Position numbers and translations under genes: made by a program
NCBI GenBank assembly: GCA_048262255.1
Contig: JBLXFH010000001.1
Location: forward strand, 1,240,001-1,304,000
Direction: 5' to 3'
Source: JABMNT01 sp048262255
GTDB lineage: Bacteria > Pseudomonadota > Alphaproteobacteria > Rhodospirillales > Casp-alpha2
Length of the DNA stretch: 64,000 nt
Shown: in pieces, positions 26,898 through 37,727 of the stretch
Layout of the letters: each line of letters opens with the position of its first letter
Numbering within the stretch: position 1 is the first letter of the stretch
Notes under the pieces: model-generated
What the model was told of the DNA's origin: nothing
The model's input: only the letters and a program-made list of their open reading frames with translations
The model's database searches: none

Positions 26898-28568
26898 TTA
26901 CGAAACAGGCTCGAAAACACCGGGAATCCGGCTCACGTCATCAACGGCATAGACGTCGAGCGGGCGGTCGCGGCCCTTGACCTGGATGGTATGGAGTTTG
27001 AATTCGCTCAGATTGATCCCGGCTTGACGGGCTGTGCGGGCTGAAACGACCAGCGGCGCACCCAGTTCCTTGGTCTGGGCTTCAAGGCGGGCGGCGATGT
27101 TGACGTTATCGCCCAGTGCCGAGACGATAGGAGACTGCGGTGGGCCCATGGACCCGACAATTGCCTCTCCGGCGTGTATGCCGATGCCAATTTCCAAATC
27201 ATGGCCCAGTTCAGCGCGAATCCGTTCATTAAGCTCGCCAATTCGGCGGAACATCGCCTTTGCCCCCTCAATGGCTTCCTGACATCCTTTCTGCGCGCCG
27301 CTTTCCAGGCCATAAATCGCCAGCAATCCGTCACCGTTAAATTGCGCATAGTGACCATTGGTTTCCTTGAGGGCCAGAGACAACTCGGCAAAAAACTGGT
27401 TGAGAATGAAAACCACATCAAACGGCAGGCGTTCTTCCGATAATTTGGTGGAACCGCGCAAATCGACAAACAGAAAGGCGACATCCAGCTCCGAGCCCTG
27501 ACGGTATCCCTGGTGACGCAGGGTTTCGTTTGGACGGATATCCATCGGAACCAGAGCGGCAACTTCAATATCTTTTTCCGGACGGATTTGGCAGGCAAGA
27601 CGAATCGAGGGAGAACTGGTAACCCGCGCCAGAACGTCTTTTTCTTCGTTTTCCGGAAGTGGCAATTGGTCGGCACCTTTCAGGATATGGACCCGGCAGG
27701 TTGAGCATCGCCCACGTCCGCCACAGACAGAAGCATGAGCTATTCCAGCATTGCGAATGGTCTCCAGAAGCGTTGCACCACGTTGTAAGGGGACCACGCG
27801 TCGGTCAGGTGAATAATAGAGTTTGGGTTTGTTTTGAAAGGATTGAAAGGTGCCGCGCAGATGACGGCCTACAAGCACCAACGTAATCAGAGCCAGTGCT
27901 GTGACTTGAATTTGGGTTTCGGTTTTCGTGGCCAGGGCAGGAAAGGCCGGATCAAAATTCGCCTCCGACAGTATTTTTAGGATCCACATCGGATCTGCAA
28001 GGCCCTGAACTTGAATGCCGGCGCTGACATATCCGGCCAGAGCCAGCGTGGGTAAAATCATGGCGCTGGCAAATGCCACGTGAAACAGTTTTTGATAGCC
28101 CGGTTTCAGTTTCAACCAATTGTGCAAGCCAACACAGGCATGAACCCAGATAACGATAAGGGCGAGTGCCTGCACCCCGCCCCGCAAGGGGGCGACATTC
28201 CAGAGGATATTCAGCGTGGTTGAATAACTGGGATCAAAGGCGGTCATTTCAACCAGTCCCCGGGTCCCGGCAATATGTCCGGCCAACAAGAGCGGAGTCA
28301 GCAGCCCGGCAATGATCTGGGTTGCTTCCCAGGCGGGCATCTTCAGGGTGCGCCGTTTCCACAAGGCCCACAGGGCGACCCCTCCATGAATTATGAACGC
28401 GCCAAACAGGATGACCGTGCCCATAGAGGTGCGCCACGGATCGATCAGGTAAAGTGCCCCCTTGTCCATCATTTCTACGGAGATCAAGCCTAGGCTGTGG
28501 TTGATGAAATGCCCGCAAACAAAAACAAATAAAGTCAGGCCGCTGTAAAGGCGTAATTTATTTGTCAT
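26898..28568 (-). CDS. Adenylate cyclase with SdhC-like membrane anchor and 2Fe-2S domain
   Basis: 556 residues from the ATG at 28568 (a TTG start at 28628 is possible). Residues 1-245 form about six TM helices with histidines placed like heme ligands (CGHFINHSLG, FIIHGGVAL, LLAGHIAG, WVHACVGLHNWL), resembling the succinate-dehydrogenase type anchor of CyaC of Sinorhizobium. Residues ~248-340 are a ferredoxin domain with Cys282, Cys288 and Cys291 (CGGRGRCSTC, the C-x5-C-x2-C spacing) and Cys326 (LACQIRP). Residues ~360-535 are a class III cyclase: FLFVDLRGST (metal Asp), FNGDGLLAIYG (second Asp), GDNVNIAARLE (transition-state region). It would couple respiratory quinone or redox state to cAMP. 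Cyclase versus guanylyl specificity is inferred. Confidence 0.85.
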   Translation of the reverse strand: MTNKLRLYSGLTLFVFVCGHFINHSLGLISVEMMDKGALYLIDPWRTSMGTVILFGAFIIHGGVALWALWKRRTLKMPAWEATQIIAGLLTPLLLAGHIAGTRGLVEMTAFDPSYSTTLNILWNVAPLRGGVQALALIVIWVHACVGLHNWLKLKPGYQKLFHVAFASAMILPTLALAGYVSAGIQVQGLADPMWILKILSEANFDPAFPALATKTETQIQVTALALITLVLVGRHLRGTFQSFQNKPKLYYSPDRRVVPLQRGATLLETIRNAGIAHASVCGGRGRCSTCRVHILKGADQLPLPENEEKDVLARVTSSPSIRLACQIRPEKDIEVAALVPMDIRPNETLRHQGYRQGSELDVAFLFVDLRGSTKLSEERLPFDVVFILNQFFAELSLALKETNGHYAQFNGDGLLAIYGLESGAQKGCQEAIEGAKAMFRRIGELNERIRAELGHDLEIGIGIHAGEAIVGSMGPPQSPIVSALGDNVNIAARLEAQTKELGAPLVVSARTARQAGINLSEFKLHTIQVKGRDRPLDVYAVDDVSRIPGVFEPVS

Positions 28569-28883
28569 GAGAAGAAATCCAGTCGACGCTGAAAACGGAA
28601 GACATTGCAGTCGGGAGCGGCAGAACAAAGTGCACGGATTCTGCCGAAATCATTAATAATCGTAGCCGCTACAAAGTCAGGTGTCGATGTGAAAACCGTC
28701 GCGTTTTGACGAAAACAAATCGGATTAAACGGGCCTTCATGGCATATGGCCTCCTCTTGTCGACACCTTTTTTGCAATATCGATCAGGCGGTTGATCGGA
28801 ATTGCTGGAAATTACCGTCGATTTGTGGTGAATCAGGGACACTTATTTCTGATTATTGTTTGATTTTCAAAGTCCTTAGGAGA
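28569..28883. other. Divergent promoter region of cyclase and acnA with structured elements
   Basis: 315 bp without an established gene. On the plus strand GGTGTCGA (28680-28687) pairs with TCGACACC (28760-28767), which is followed by six T; between them are GTTTT/AAAAC (28703-28716) and GGCC/GGCC (28732-28750) stems and an unpaired CTCCTC (28751-28756). On the minus strand, in the cyclase leader, CGGCAGAA/TTCTGCCG (28618-28646) is a perfect 8-bp hairpin. It may hold a small RNA or a leader regulator; neither is proven. Confidence 0.4.
28669..28740 (-). CDS. Possible 23-codon leader ORF upstream of the cyclase
   Basis: ATG at 28740 with AGAGGAGG 9 bases upstream, ending TAG at 28669. The peptide is short and basic (MKARLIRFVFVKTRRF...). 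It precedes the cyclase start by about 100 bp and lies just before the perfect 8-bp leader hairpin. The excellent Shine-Dalgarno is the only positive evidence; on the other strand the same bases are a CTCCTC motif, so this may be a coincidence. Confidence 0.25.
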   Translation of the reverse strand: MKARLIRFVFVKTRRFSHRHLTL

Positions 28884-31577
<2,694 letters not shown>

Positions 31578-31639
31578 GTAACAGACCTTTCACTTCGATG
31601 TGATTCGCATTGTTAGGGGTTCTTCTTTATCTGAGACGT

Positions 31640-32353
31640 ATGAGATCTTTTCTGAAAATAGGCGTATGGCTGCTGCTCGGCGGGTTGGTCAATCAACCGC
31701 TGGCGGCAGCCGAACGGTCGCTTACTGTCGTTGAGCTCTACACATCACAGGGATGTTCCTCCTGCCCACCTGCTGACGCCTATCTGGGCAAGCTTGCAGC
31801 CCGCGACGATATTCTGGCGCTATCGCTGCATGTGGATTATTGGGACTACATCGGCTGGAAAGACCCCTATGCCGATCCCGAACATACCATCCGTCAGCGG
31901 ACCTTTGCCGTCAAATTTTCCCAGCGTTATGTCTATACGCCGCAAATGGTCATCCAGGGCGCTTTTCAGGTGGTTGGTTCAAACGCCCAGGAAATTGAAG
32001 AGGCGATCGATAAGGCGAAAGGCTTCGCGCAAGTCCCTATCAAGCTGACTGATGATCAGGGGACGCTGCGCGTTGAGCTTCCGCAGCAGGCCGCACAGCA
32101 GGAAAAGGGTGAAGATATCCGGGTGTTTGCCGTCTTCTTTGACAAAGTTCATCATACGAAAATCAAGCGCGGCGAAAACGCCGGAGAGCAACTGGCCAAT
32201 TATAATGTGGTTCGCAGCTTTGAAGAGATTGGCAACTGGAGCGGTGATGCACAAAGCATCACATTTACCAACAAGAAGGCCGTGGGCGACAGCAGCGCCG
32301 TGATCCTGCAATCCTACCTGAGCGGAAAAATCATTGGAGCCGCCCGGCTTTAG
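31640..32353 (+). CDS. DUF1223 family secreted thioredoxin-fold protein
   Basis: 237 residues from the ATG at 31640 with a signal peptide (FLKIGVWLLLGGLVNQPLAAA); an in-frame start at 31610 adds ten residues before it. The mature protein opens with VVELYTSQGCSSCPPAD, a CxxC redox-like motif at about residues 43-46, typical of DUF1223. Later blocks HVDYWDYIGWKDPYA and YTPQMVIQGAFQVVG are family hallmarks. Function unknown; likely periplasmic. It follows acnA by 62 bp and may be co-transcribed. Confidence 0.85.
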   Translation: MRSFLKIGVWLLLGGLVNQPLAAAERSLTVVELYTSQGCSSCPPADAYLGKLAARDDILALSLHVDYWDYIGWKDPYADPEHTIRQRTFAVKFSQRYVYTPQMVIQGAFQVVGSNAQEIEEAIDKAKGFAQVPIKLTDDQGTLRVELPQQAAQQEKGEDIRVFAVFFDKVHHTKIKRGENAGEQLANYNVVRSFEEIGNWSGDAQSITFTNKKAVGDSSAVILQSYLSGKIIGAARL

Positions 32354-32361
32354 TCTTAAAT

Positions 32362-35253
32362 CTAGTGAGAACCTGTGCCCCGGTCCGGACCGGGCAGACA
32401 TTCCGGCAGGTCTTCGTAATCTGTGTCGGCATGGATTTCCATCATGACCCGCGTCTTCAGATATTTACGCAGCGTCGCCAGTTCCGGGCTGTTGCGCCAC
32501 TGGGTTTTGTTAAATCCCATAAGGGCGAGGGCGTTTTCCGGCGGCATGGGGGATTTGGGTCTGTCATCGACGGATTTCTCCCACATGGACAGACGATAGG
32601 CCATGCGCGACGCACAACGGTCAATATTGGCGGCAACGGTATTGCGGTCGCCAAACAGAAAGTTCGGCGGCATTGTGTTTTCGGTGCGATGGCAGGTGGC
32701 GCAATAGGTCTCGAAAATGCGTGCGGGCTCAGTGGCTTTCATGTTTCTCAGGTGATCGGCGGTAGAGCCGGCCACATCCAGTTTGATGGCCGGGGCAGCA
32801 CGACCAGCGGTACAGCACCAGTTTGTCGATGAGGCACCCAAGGCCTTGAAAAGCTGGCTCATCATGCGGGGGCCGTGAAAGGGTTTGTCTGACAATACCG
32901 AGAGGGTCATTTCCCCCAAAGCCTGACGCACCGGTTCAAAATCATCGACAATTGTTAACCGGGCAGGGACCGGAACTGGGGCGCCAATTACAGGCGCTTC
33001 CGTAAGAAAGCGCAGGCGCGCCAGACGGCGCCCGTCGGGCAGGCGCATGTGTTTGCCGTTCAGCATGATCCTGAATGACTTGGCATTGTTCTGGGGTGTT
33101 GCAACCTGAACCAGCGTTTGCCGGTCGCGGGATTCATAAGGGCCGATCTGCAGGTTGGTAATTTCGCCCGAGGCTTGAGGCAAATGCAAGGGAGAGACAG
33201 CGCCCGTGAGTTGCAGGTCTTTGGCCTCACAGGCAAAGGAAATCGGAAAGGCAAGACCGCGGCGCAATTGCCGGGTCAGGGTACATGTGATGTCTCTCTC
33301 TTCAGATTCTGTCGGAGTGGTTTTTGCGGGGACAGCCAGCCATTGATCCAGTTTTTTTATATCGGCTGACGGCAGGTCTTCGGCCAGGGCAATGATCATG
33401 CGATCCAGATCGGACCGCTTGAAACCGCTCCAGATTTCCATCGGTGGCCGCATGGTCAGCGGGTCGCGCAGCCCGAAGATGGTGGCATCTTCCGTCGGGT
33501 CGCGGTCCGGAATGTCGGAGTTGGATATATATAAACCTCCGGGCCAGAACGTGCGCCAGCGGGGCGTCATACGCTCGGTATATCGACTTTTGAACAGCGG
33601 ACTGTATCGATCAAAGTCGTTGCCGTTGGAAAGACGGTATTGCAGCATGGCTTCAAAAGCTGCGGCCCGGCACTGGTTGGAGGCCAGATCATTTTCAAAG
33701 CCGCAGCCTTCCCGCCAGAGGCGTTGCAGGACGGGCAGCAGGTTGGCGCGATCCGTGGAAATATCGATGGCGGCGGGAATCTCGCCGCGCCGACCGACCA
33801 GAACGCCTTTATACCTTTGCATGATTTTTTTGAGCTCACGGGCGGTGTTGTCCGTGGCGTTGGTCTCGCGCCAATCTTCGCGTGGAAATAAAGGCGCACC
33901 GTTCTGATGGCAACTGGTGCACAGACGGCGGTCGGCATGGACAACTTCCGGCTTCAGGCCGGGGCCGAAGTTTTTGACCACCTGAAATTCAAAACGCGAG
34001 GCCGCTTCGTTGTAGCTGATGACTTCCAGAACCTGAGCCGTTTCCTGATAGCCGAGAAACAGGCGGTCTTTCAAAAACAGGGAACCCCCGTCTGCCCGAT
34101 GTTTGGGTTGACCATCAACGGCGGCGACAATGCGCGGCTGGTGGTAGTAGTTGGGACGCGCCGCTTCGCGCTGCAGGGAGCGACCATGCGGGATCAGAAC
34201 TTCCTTGATCGGATTGAGGCCACGCGGGTCCGGCTCCAGATATTCCTCCAGGCGTTCGATAATGCCTTCGTAGGTGTCGGGCAGGGTGTAGTCGGCATTT
34301 GCGCCTTTGAGGCGTGAGAATACACGATCAAACACCGAGCGCCCGATGGGTGGCACATTCGATCCCGGATGCGCCGGGTCATGGGTCCAGGTTCCATAGC
34401 CGTAGGTAATGCGCGGTGTTTCGTCGCGATCAAGCTGCGGCGGCAGGGGTGAGAATGCTTTTGACGGATAGGGCGCGGCCAGTGTGACTTGCAAGTGCTG
34501 GTTCAAAAACGCTTCAACCCGTTTGATGGCATCCTGGTGCGCAGCCAGATCATAGGCCGCCTGCTGTGGGCTGGGGATATGGGCCACACCGGCGTTGGGG
34601 TTATCGAACCCGCTATGCACACCGGGATAAATACGCAAGTGCACTTCGCGGCCTGCGGCATTGGCCTTTGTCGCCAGTTCCCTGCACGGGGTTTGCGCTT
34701 GGATGCTCTTTGTTGTTGGATCAAAGATCAGTACGGGGGGTTGGTTTGCGGTCAACGGATCTCTGCTGCAATCCGGATAGAAAGCGATGGCCGCAGCAAA
34801 TGGCCCTGTTTCCTTCTCCGGCAAAGGCGGTGGCAAGGCGCCCCAAGTTATCACGGACATATGATCGACCTGAAAATCGCCCGACAAGGAGATCAGCGTT
34901 TCATGCGCGGCTTTGAGCAGCTCTGCCTTTGCAATGCAGGGGTTTTCTGTTTCCGGCAGGGAAGACGGGTCAAGCAGGAGCGTGACATAACCGAGGCTGG
35001 CGAGAAGGTTAGCCCAGGTTTTCTGGAAGGGCTTAGGCTGCTGACAGTCACCGAGCAGCAGGACGGCCGGCAAATTGCCAAAGTTGTTTTCGGGAATAGA
35101 AAGCAGGCCTCGGACTTCAACGGAGGAAGGGGAAGCAATCGATATCTGTATCCATTCCGAACGGACGTCATCGGCCATCAGTGTTGCCGGGGCCAGGAAT
35201 AAGAATCCTCCAAAGATGACCAGGACCAGGCATTTGAAATATCGATGGATCAT
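32362..35253 (-). CDS. Fusion: dienelactone-hydrolase-like domain plus di-heme cytochrome c-like region
   Basis: 963 residues from the ATG at 35253, which has GGAGG 7 bases upstream. Signal peptide MIHRYFKCLVLVIFGGFLFL, cleavage near ADD. Residues ~35-255 look like an alpha/beta hydrolase of the dienelactone hydrolase type: strand PAVLLLGDC, FYPDC and the catalytic-type His213 in YPGVHSGF. But where a nucleophile elbow is expected (SVITWGALPPP, ~134-143) no Cys or Ser is present. A ~700-residue region follows with two heme sites, CTSCHQNG (Cys445, Cys448, His449) and CATCHRTE (about residue 865), each followed by possible axial Met residues (NTMPPN, SPMPPE). It converges with the DUF1223 gene. 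Function unknown. Confidence 0.7.
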   Translation of the reverse strand: MIHRYFKCLVLVIFGGFLFLAPATLMADDVRSEWIQISIASPSSVEVRGLLSIPENNFGNLPAVLLLGDCQQPKPFQKTWANLLASLGYVTLLLDPSSLPETENPCIAKAELLKAAHETLISLSGDFQVDHMSVITWGALPPPLPEKETGPFAAAIAFYPDCSRDPLTANQPPVLIFDPTTKSIQAQTPCRELATKANAAGREVHLRIYPGVHSGFDNPNAGVAHIPSPQQAAYDLAAHQDAIKRVEAFLNQHLQVTLAAPYPSKAFSPLPPQLDRDETPRITYGYGTWTHDPAHPGSNVPPIGRSVFDRVFSRLKGANADYTLPDTYEGIIERLEEYLEPDPRGLNPIKEVLIPHGRSLQREAARPNYYHQPRIVAAVDGQPKHRADGGSLFLKDRLFLGYQETAQVLEVISYNEAASRFEFQVVKNFGPGLKPEVVHADRRLCTSCHQNGAPLFPREDWRETNATDNTARELKKIMQRYKGVLVGRRGEIPAAIDISTDRANLLPVLQRLWREGCGFENDLASNQCRAAAFEAMLQYRLSNGNDFDRYSPLFKSRYTERMTPRWRTFWPGGLYISNSDIPDRDPTEDATIFGLRDPLTMRPPMEIWSGFKRSDLDRMIIALAEDLPSADIKKLDQWLAVPAKTTPTESEERDITCTLTRQLRRGLAFPISFACEAKDLQLTGAVSPLHLPQASGEITNLQIGPYESRDRQTLVQVATPQNNAKSFRIMLNGKHMRLPDGRRLARLRFLTEAPVIGAPVPVPARLTIVDDFEPVRQALGEMTLSVLSDKPFHGPRMMSQLFKALGASSTNWCCTAGRAAPAIKLDVAGSTADHLRNMKATEPARIFETYCATCHRTENTMPPNFLFGDRNTVAANIDRCASRMAYRLSMWEKSVDDRPKSPMPPENALALMGFNKTQWRNSPELATLRKYLKTRVMMEIHADTDYEDLPECLPGPDRGTGSH

Positions 35254-35447
35254 GGGCACGCCTCCATAGCACCCTAAAAATAAACGGTTTTGGGAGCAAA
35301 GGGGTAAAAATTTTATGAAATGCCGCCGAATTGCACGCATATGCTGCAAAGGTCAGAAAACCGTCAGGTGATTGTCATCGTATTGTTATACAGAAAGGTT
35401 AAACAGAAAACGCAGTAAGGCAGAATTTTTACCTGGAGATGAAGAGA

Positions 35448-35633
35448 ATGGGACGCGAAATACAAAGCTGGTGGCAAAGCCCCTACCGGTCAGAACCCAA
35501 CATGCTGGACATGCTGGAGGACCCCATTGTGCAACTGGTCATGGACCGCGACCGCCTTCACAAGGATGACGTGCACACCCTCATGAAAGACGCTGCCCGA
35601 CGGCTTTCGTTGATCGAAAAGCAGGCAGCCTGA
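35448..35633 (+). CDS. Small hypothetical protein, 61 residues
   Basis: Starts at the ATG at 35448, 9 bases after GGAG; an ATG at 35439 abuts the ribosome site and is less likely. The product begins MGREIQSWWQSPYRSEPNM and has a C-terminal charged helix (DRDRLHKDDVHTLMKDAARRL). No signal, TM or Cys. It converges with htpG, 24 bp apart. Family not recognised. Confidence 0.6.
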   Translation: MGREIQSWWQSPYRSEPNMLDMLEDPIVQLVMDRDRLHKDDVHTLMKDAARRLSLIEKQAA

Positions 35634-35657
35634 CAAAAGCCGCCGGGTTGCTAATTT

Positions 35658-37556
35658 TTAGGAGGCCAGCCCGCGCTCCATAACGGAGGCCATGCGCCGC
35701 GCGAAAGCGACGGGATCAGCAACCTTCTCGCCTTCGACAATCCGCGCCTGATCGAGCAACAGCCAGGCCGCATCCTCAATGCTGGCGTCCACGCCTTCGC
35801 TTTTCTTGGCCAGTTTGTTCAGATTCTTGATCAGAACATGATCGGGGTTGATTTCAAGCACGCGCGGTGTGGTTTGTTCCAGCTGTTTGTGCTGTTTCAA
35901 CAGGCGCTCCAGATGGATGTCCATATCGCCTTCATCAGCGACCAGACATACCGCGCTATTGGTCAGGCGCTCTGAGGACCGGACGTCTTTCACTTTATCG
36001 CCCAGCGTCACCTTGAAGGCGGCGATCAGGGGCTCAATGTCTGAGGTGTTCTTGTCGTCCTTGTCGTCGTCTTTTTTATCGTCGGATTTTTCTTTGGCGA
36101 CCTTGTCCAGATCGGCGCCGCCGCGGGTTGCGGATTTGAAAGCTTTGCCATCAAAGTCGCCAACCGATGTGACCCAGAATTCGTCAACCGGGTCGGAGAG
36201 TAACAGAACCTCAACGCCTTTCGCCTTGAACCCTTCCAGTTGTGGGCTCTGGGCAATCTGCTCGGCGTTTTCGCCAGTGATATAGAAAATCGCATCCTGG
36301 CCTTCTTTCATGCGCCCGACATAATCCTTCAAGCTGATATCCGCATCGCCATGGGTCGATTTGAAACGCGCCAGTTCGAACAGCTTTTCGCGGTTTTCAA
36401 AGTCCTCGTACAAGCCCTCTTTCAGGACGATCCCGAAGGATTTCCAGAAGTAGGCGTATTCCTCAGGCGCCTTCTCGGCTTTTTTTGAAAGCTCTGTGAA
36501 GATACGTTTGACAACGGCCTTGCGGATTTTGCCAAGGGCCGGATTGTCCTGCAACATTTCGCGGCTGATGTTCAAAGGCAAATCTTCAGAATCAACTATG
36601 CCTTTGACGAAGCGTAAATAGGCGGGCAGCAGGTCTTCACAGTCATCTGTAATAAAGACCTTTTTGACATAGAGTTTAACGCTGGCCTTGCGCTCCGTAT
36701 TGAACAGATCGAACGGCGGCATGGTCGGTATAAACAGCAGGTTGGTATAGGACATGACCCCTTCGACCCGGTTGTGCAGGGTCATCCACGGCTCATCAAA
36801 GCCATGCGAGACGTGATGATAAAACTCCTTGTACTGGTCTTCCGTGATGTCTTTTTTCTCACGTGTCCACAGTGCAGATGCAGAATTGATCTTGCGCTCC
36901 AGGTCGTCTTTCTTGATGGGCTTGAGGATGATCGGGATACCGATGTGGTCGGAATAGGTTTTGACGATTTTTTGAATACGTTCTGCTTCCAGAAACTCTT
37001 TTTCGCCTTTTTTCAGATGCAGGATCACATCTGTGCCGCGCTCATCGCGGCTGGCTTCTTCGATGGTAAATTCACCCCGGCCATCGGAGGTCCATTTCCA
37101 GGCCTTGTCGTCTCCGGCCTTGCGGCTGATCACTTCAACGGTGTCGGAAACCATGAAGGCAGAATAAAAGCCAACGCCAAACTGGCCAATCAGATCAACG
37201 CCGGATTTCTCTTTCTTTTCCTTGGCGGCGGTCAGTTGCTCCATAAAGGCCTGAGTGCCGGAACGGGCAACGGTGCCCAGGGTTTCAGCGAGATCATCGC
37301 GGTTCATGCCGACACCGTTATCGGAAAGGGTGAGGGTTTTATCTTTGGTATTGGCTGTAATGGTGATGGCAAAATCGGAACTGCCAGCCATCAAATCCGG
37401 TTTGGTGAGGGCCTCGTAACGCAGCTTGTCGCAGGCATCAGATGCATTAGAGATCAACTCGCGTAGAAAAATTTCCTTATGGCTGTAAAGCGAATGTGCC
37501 ACGATATCGAGCAGTTTTCCGACTTCAGCTTGAAAAGTGAATGTTTCTTTGGTCAT
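35658..37556 (-). CDS. htpG: Molecular chaperone HtpG (Hsp90)
   Basis: 632 residues, usual length. N-terminal GHKL ATPase domain with ELISNASDACDKLRY (~36), DNGVGMNRDDL (~88) and GQFGVGFYSAFMV (~125). Middle domain with NISREMLQDN (~335) holds the catalytic Arg. An Asp/Lys-rich linker (KSDDKKDDDKDDKN) precedes the C-terminal dimerisation domain. Cytosolic stress chaperone. Divergent from the OGT-like gene. Confidence 0.97.
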   Translation of the reverse strand: MTKETFTFQAEVGKLLDIVAHSLYSHKEIFLRELISNASDACDKLRYEALTKPDLMAGSSDFAITITANTKDKTLTLSDNGVGMNRDDLAETLGTVARSGTQAFMEQLTAAKEKKEKSGVDLIGQFGVGFYSAFMVSDTVEVISRKAGDDKAWKWTSDGRGEFTIEEASRDERGTDVILHLKKGEKEFLEAERIQKIVKTYSDHIGIPIILKPIKKDDLERKINSASALWTREKKDITEDQYKEFYHHVSHGFDEPWMTLHNRVEGVMSYTNLLFIPTMPPFDLFNTERKASVKLYVKKVFITDDCEDLLPAYLRFVKGIVDSEDLPLNISREMLQDNPALGKIRKAVVKRIFTELSKKAEKAPEEYAYFWKSFGIVLKEGLYEDFENREKLFELARFKSTHGDADISLKDYVGRMKEGQDAIFYITGENAEQIAQSPQLEGFKAKGVEVLLLSDPVDEFWVTSVGDFDGKAFKSATRGGADLDKVAKEKSDDKKDDDKDDKNTSDIEPLIAAFKVTLGDKVKDVRSSERLTNSAVCLVADEGDMDIHLERLLKQHKQLEQTTPRVLEINPDHVLIKNLNKLAKKSEGVDASIEDAAWLLLDQARIVEGEKVADPVAFARRMASVMERGLAS

Positions 37557-37727
37557 CGGTCCATTTTCCTCAATTTATTATAAATGCCACAAATGCTCTG
37601 AAGCTTGCGCAAGCTGGCGCTTTTCCTCAGTTAACGGGCCTGATATGGCGTAATGAAGCCTGTCCTGCAACCCCCTTTACACAACTTGGGGATTTGCCTT
37701 CCTCCTGGTGTCTCCTATGCTGTGCAG

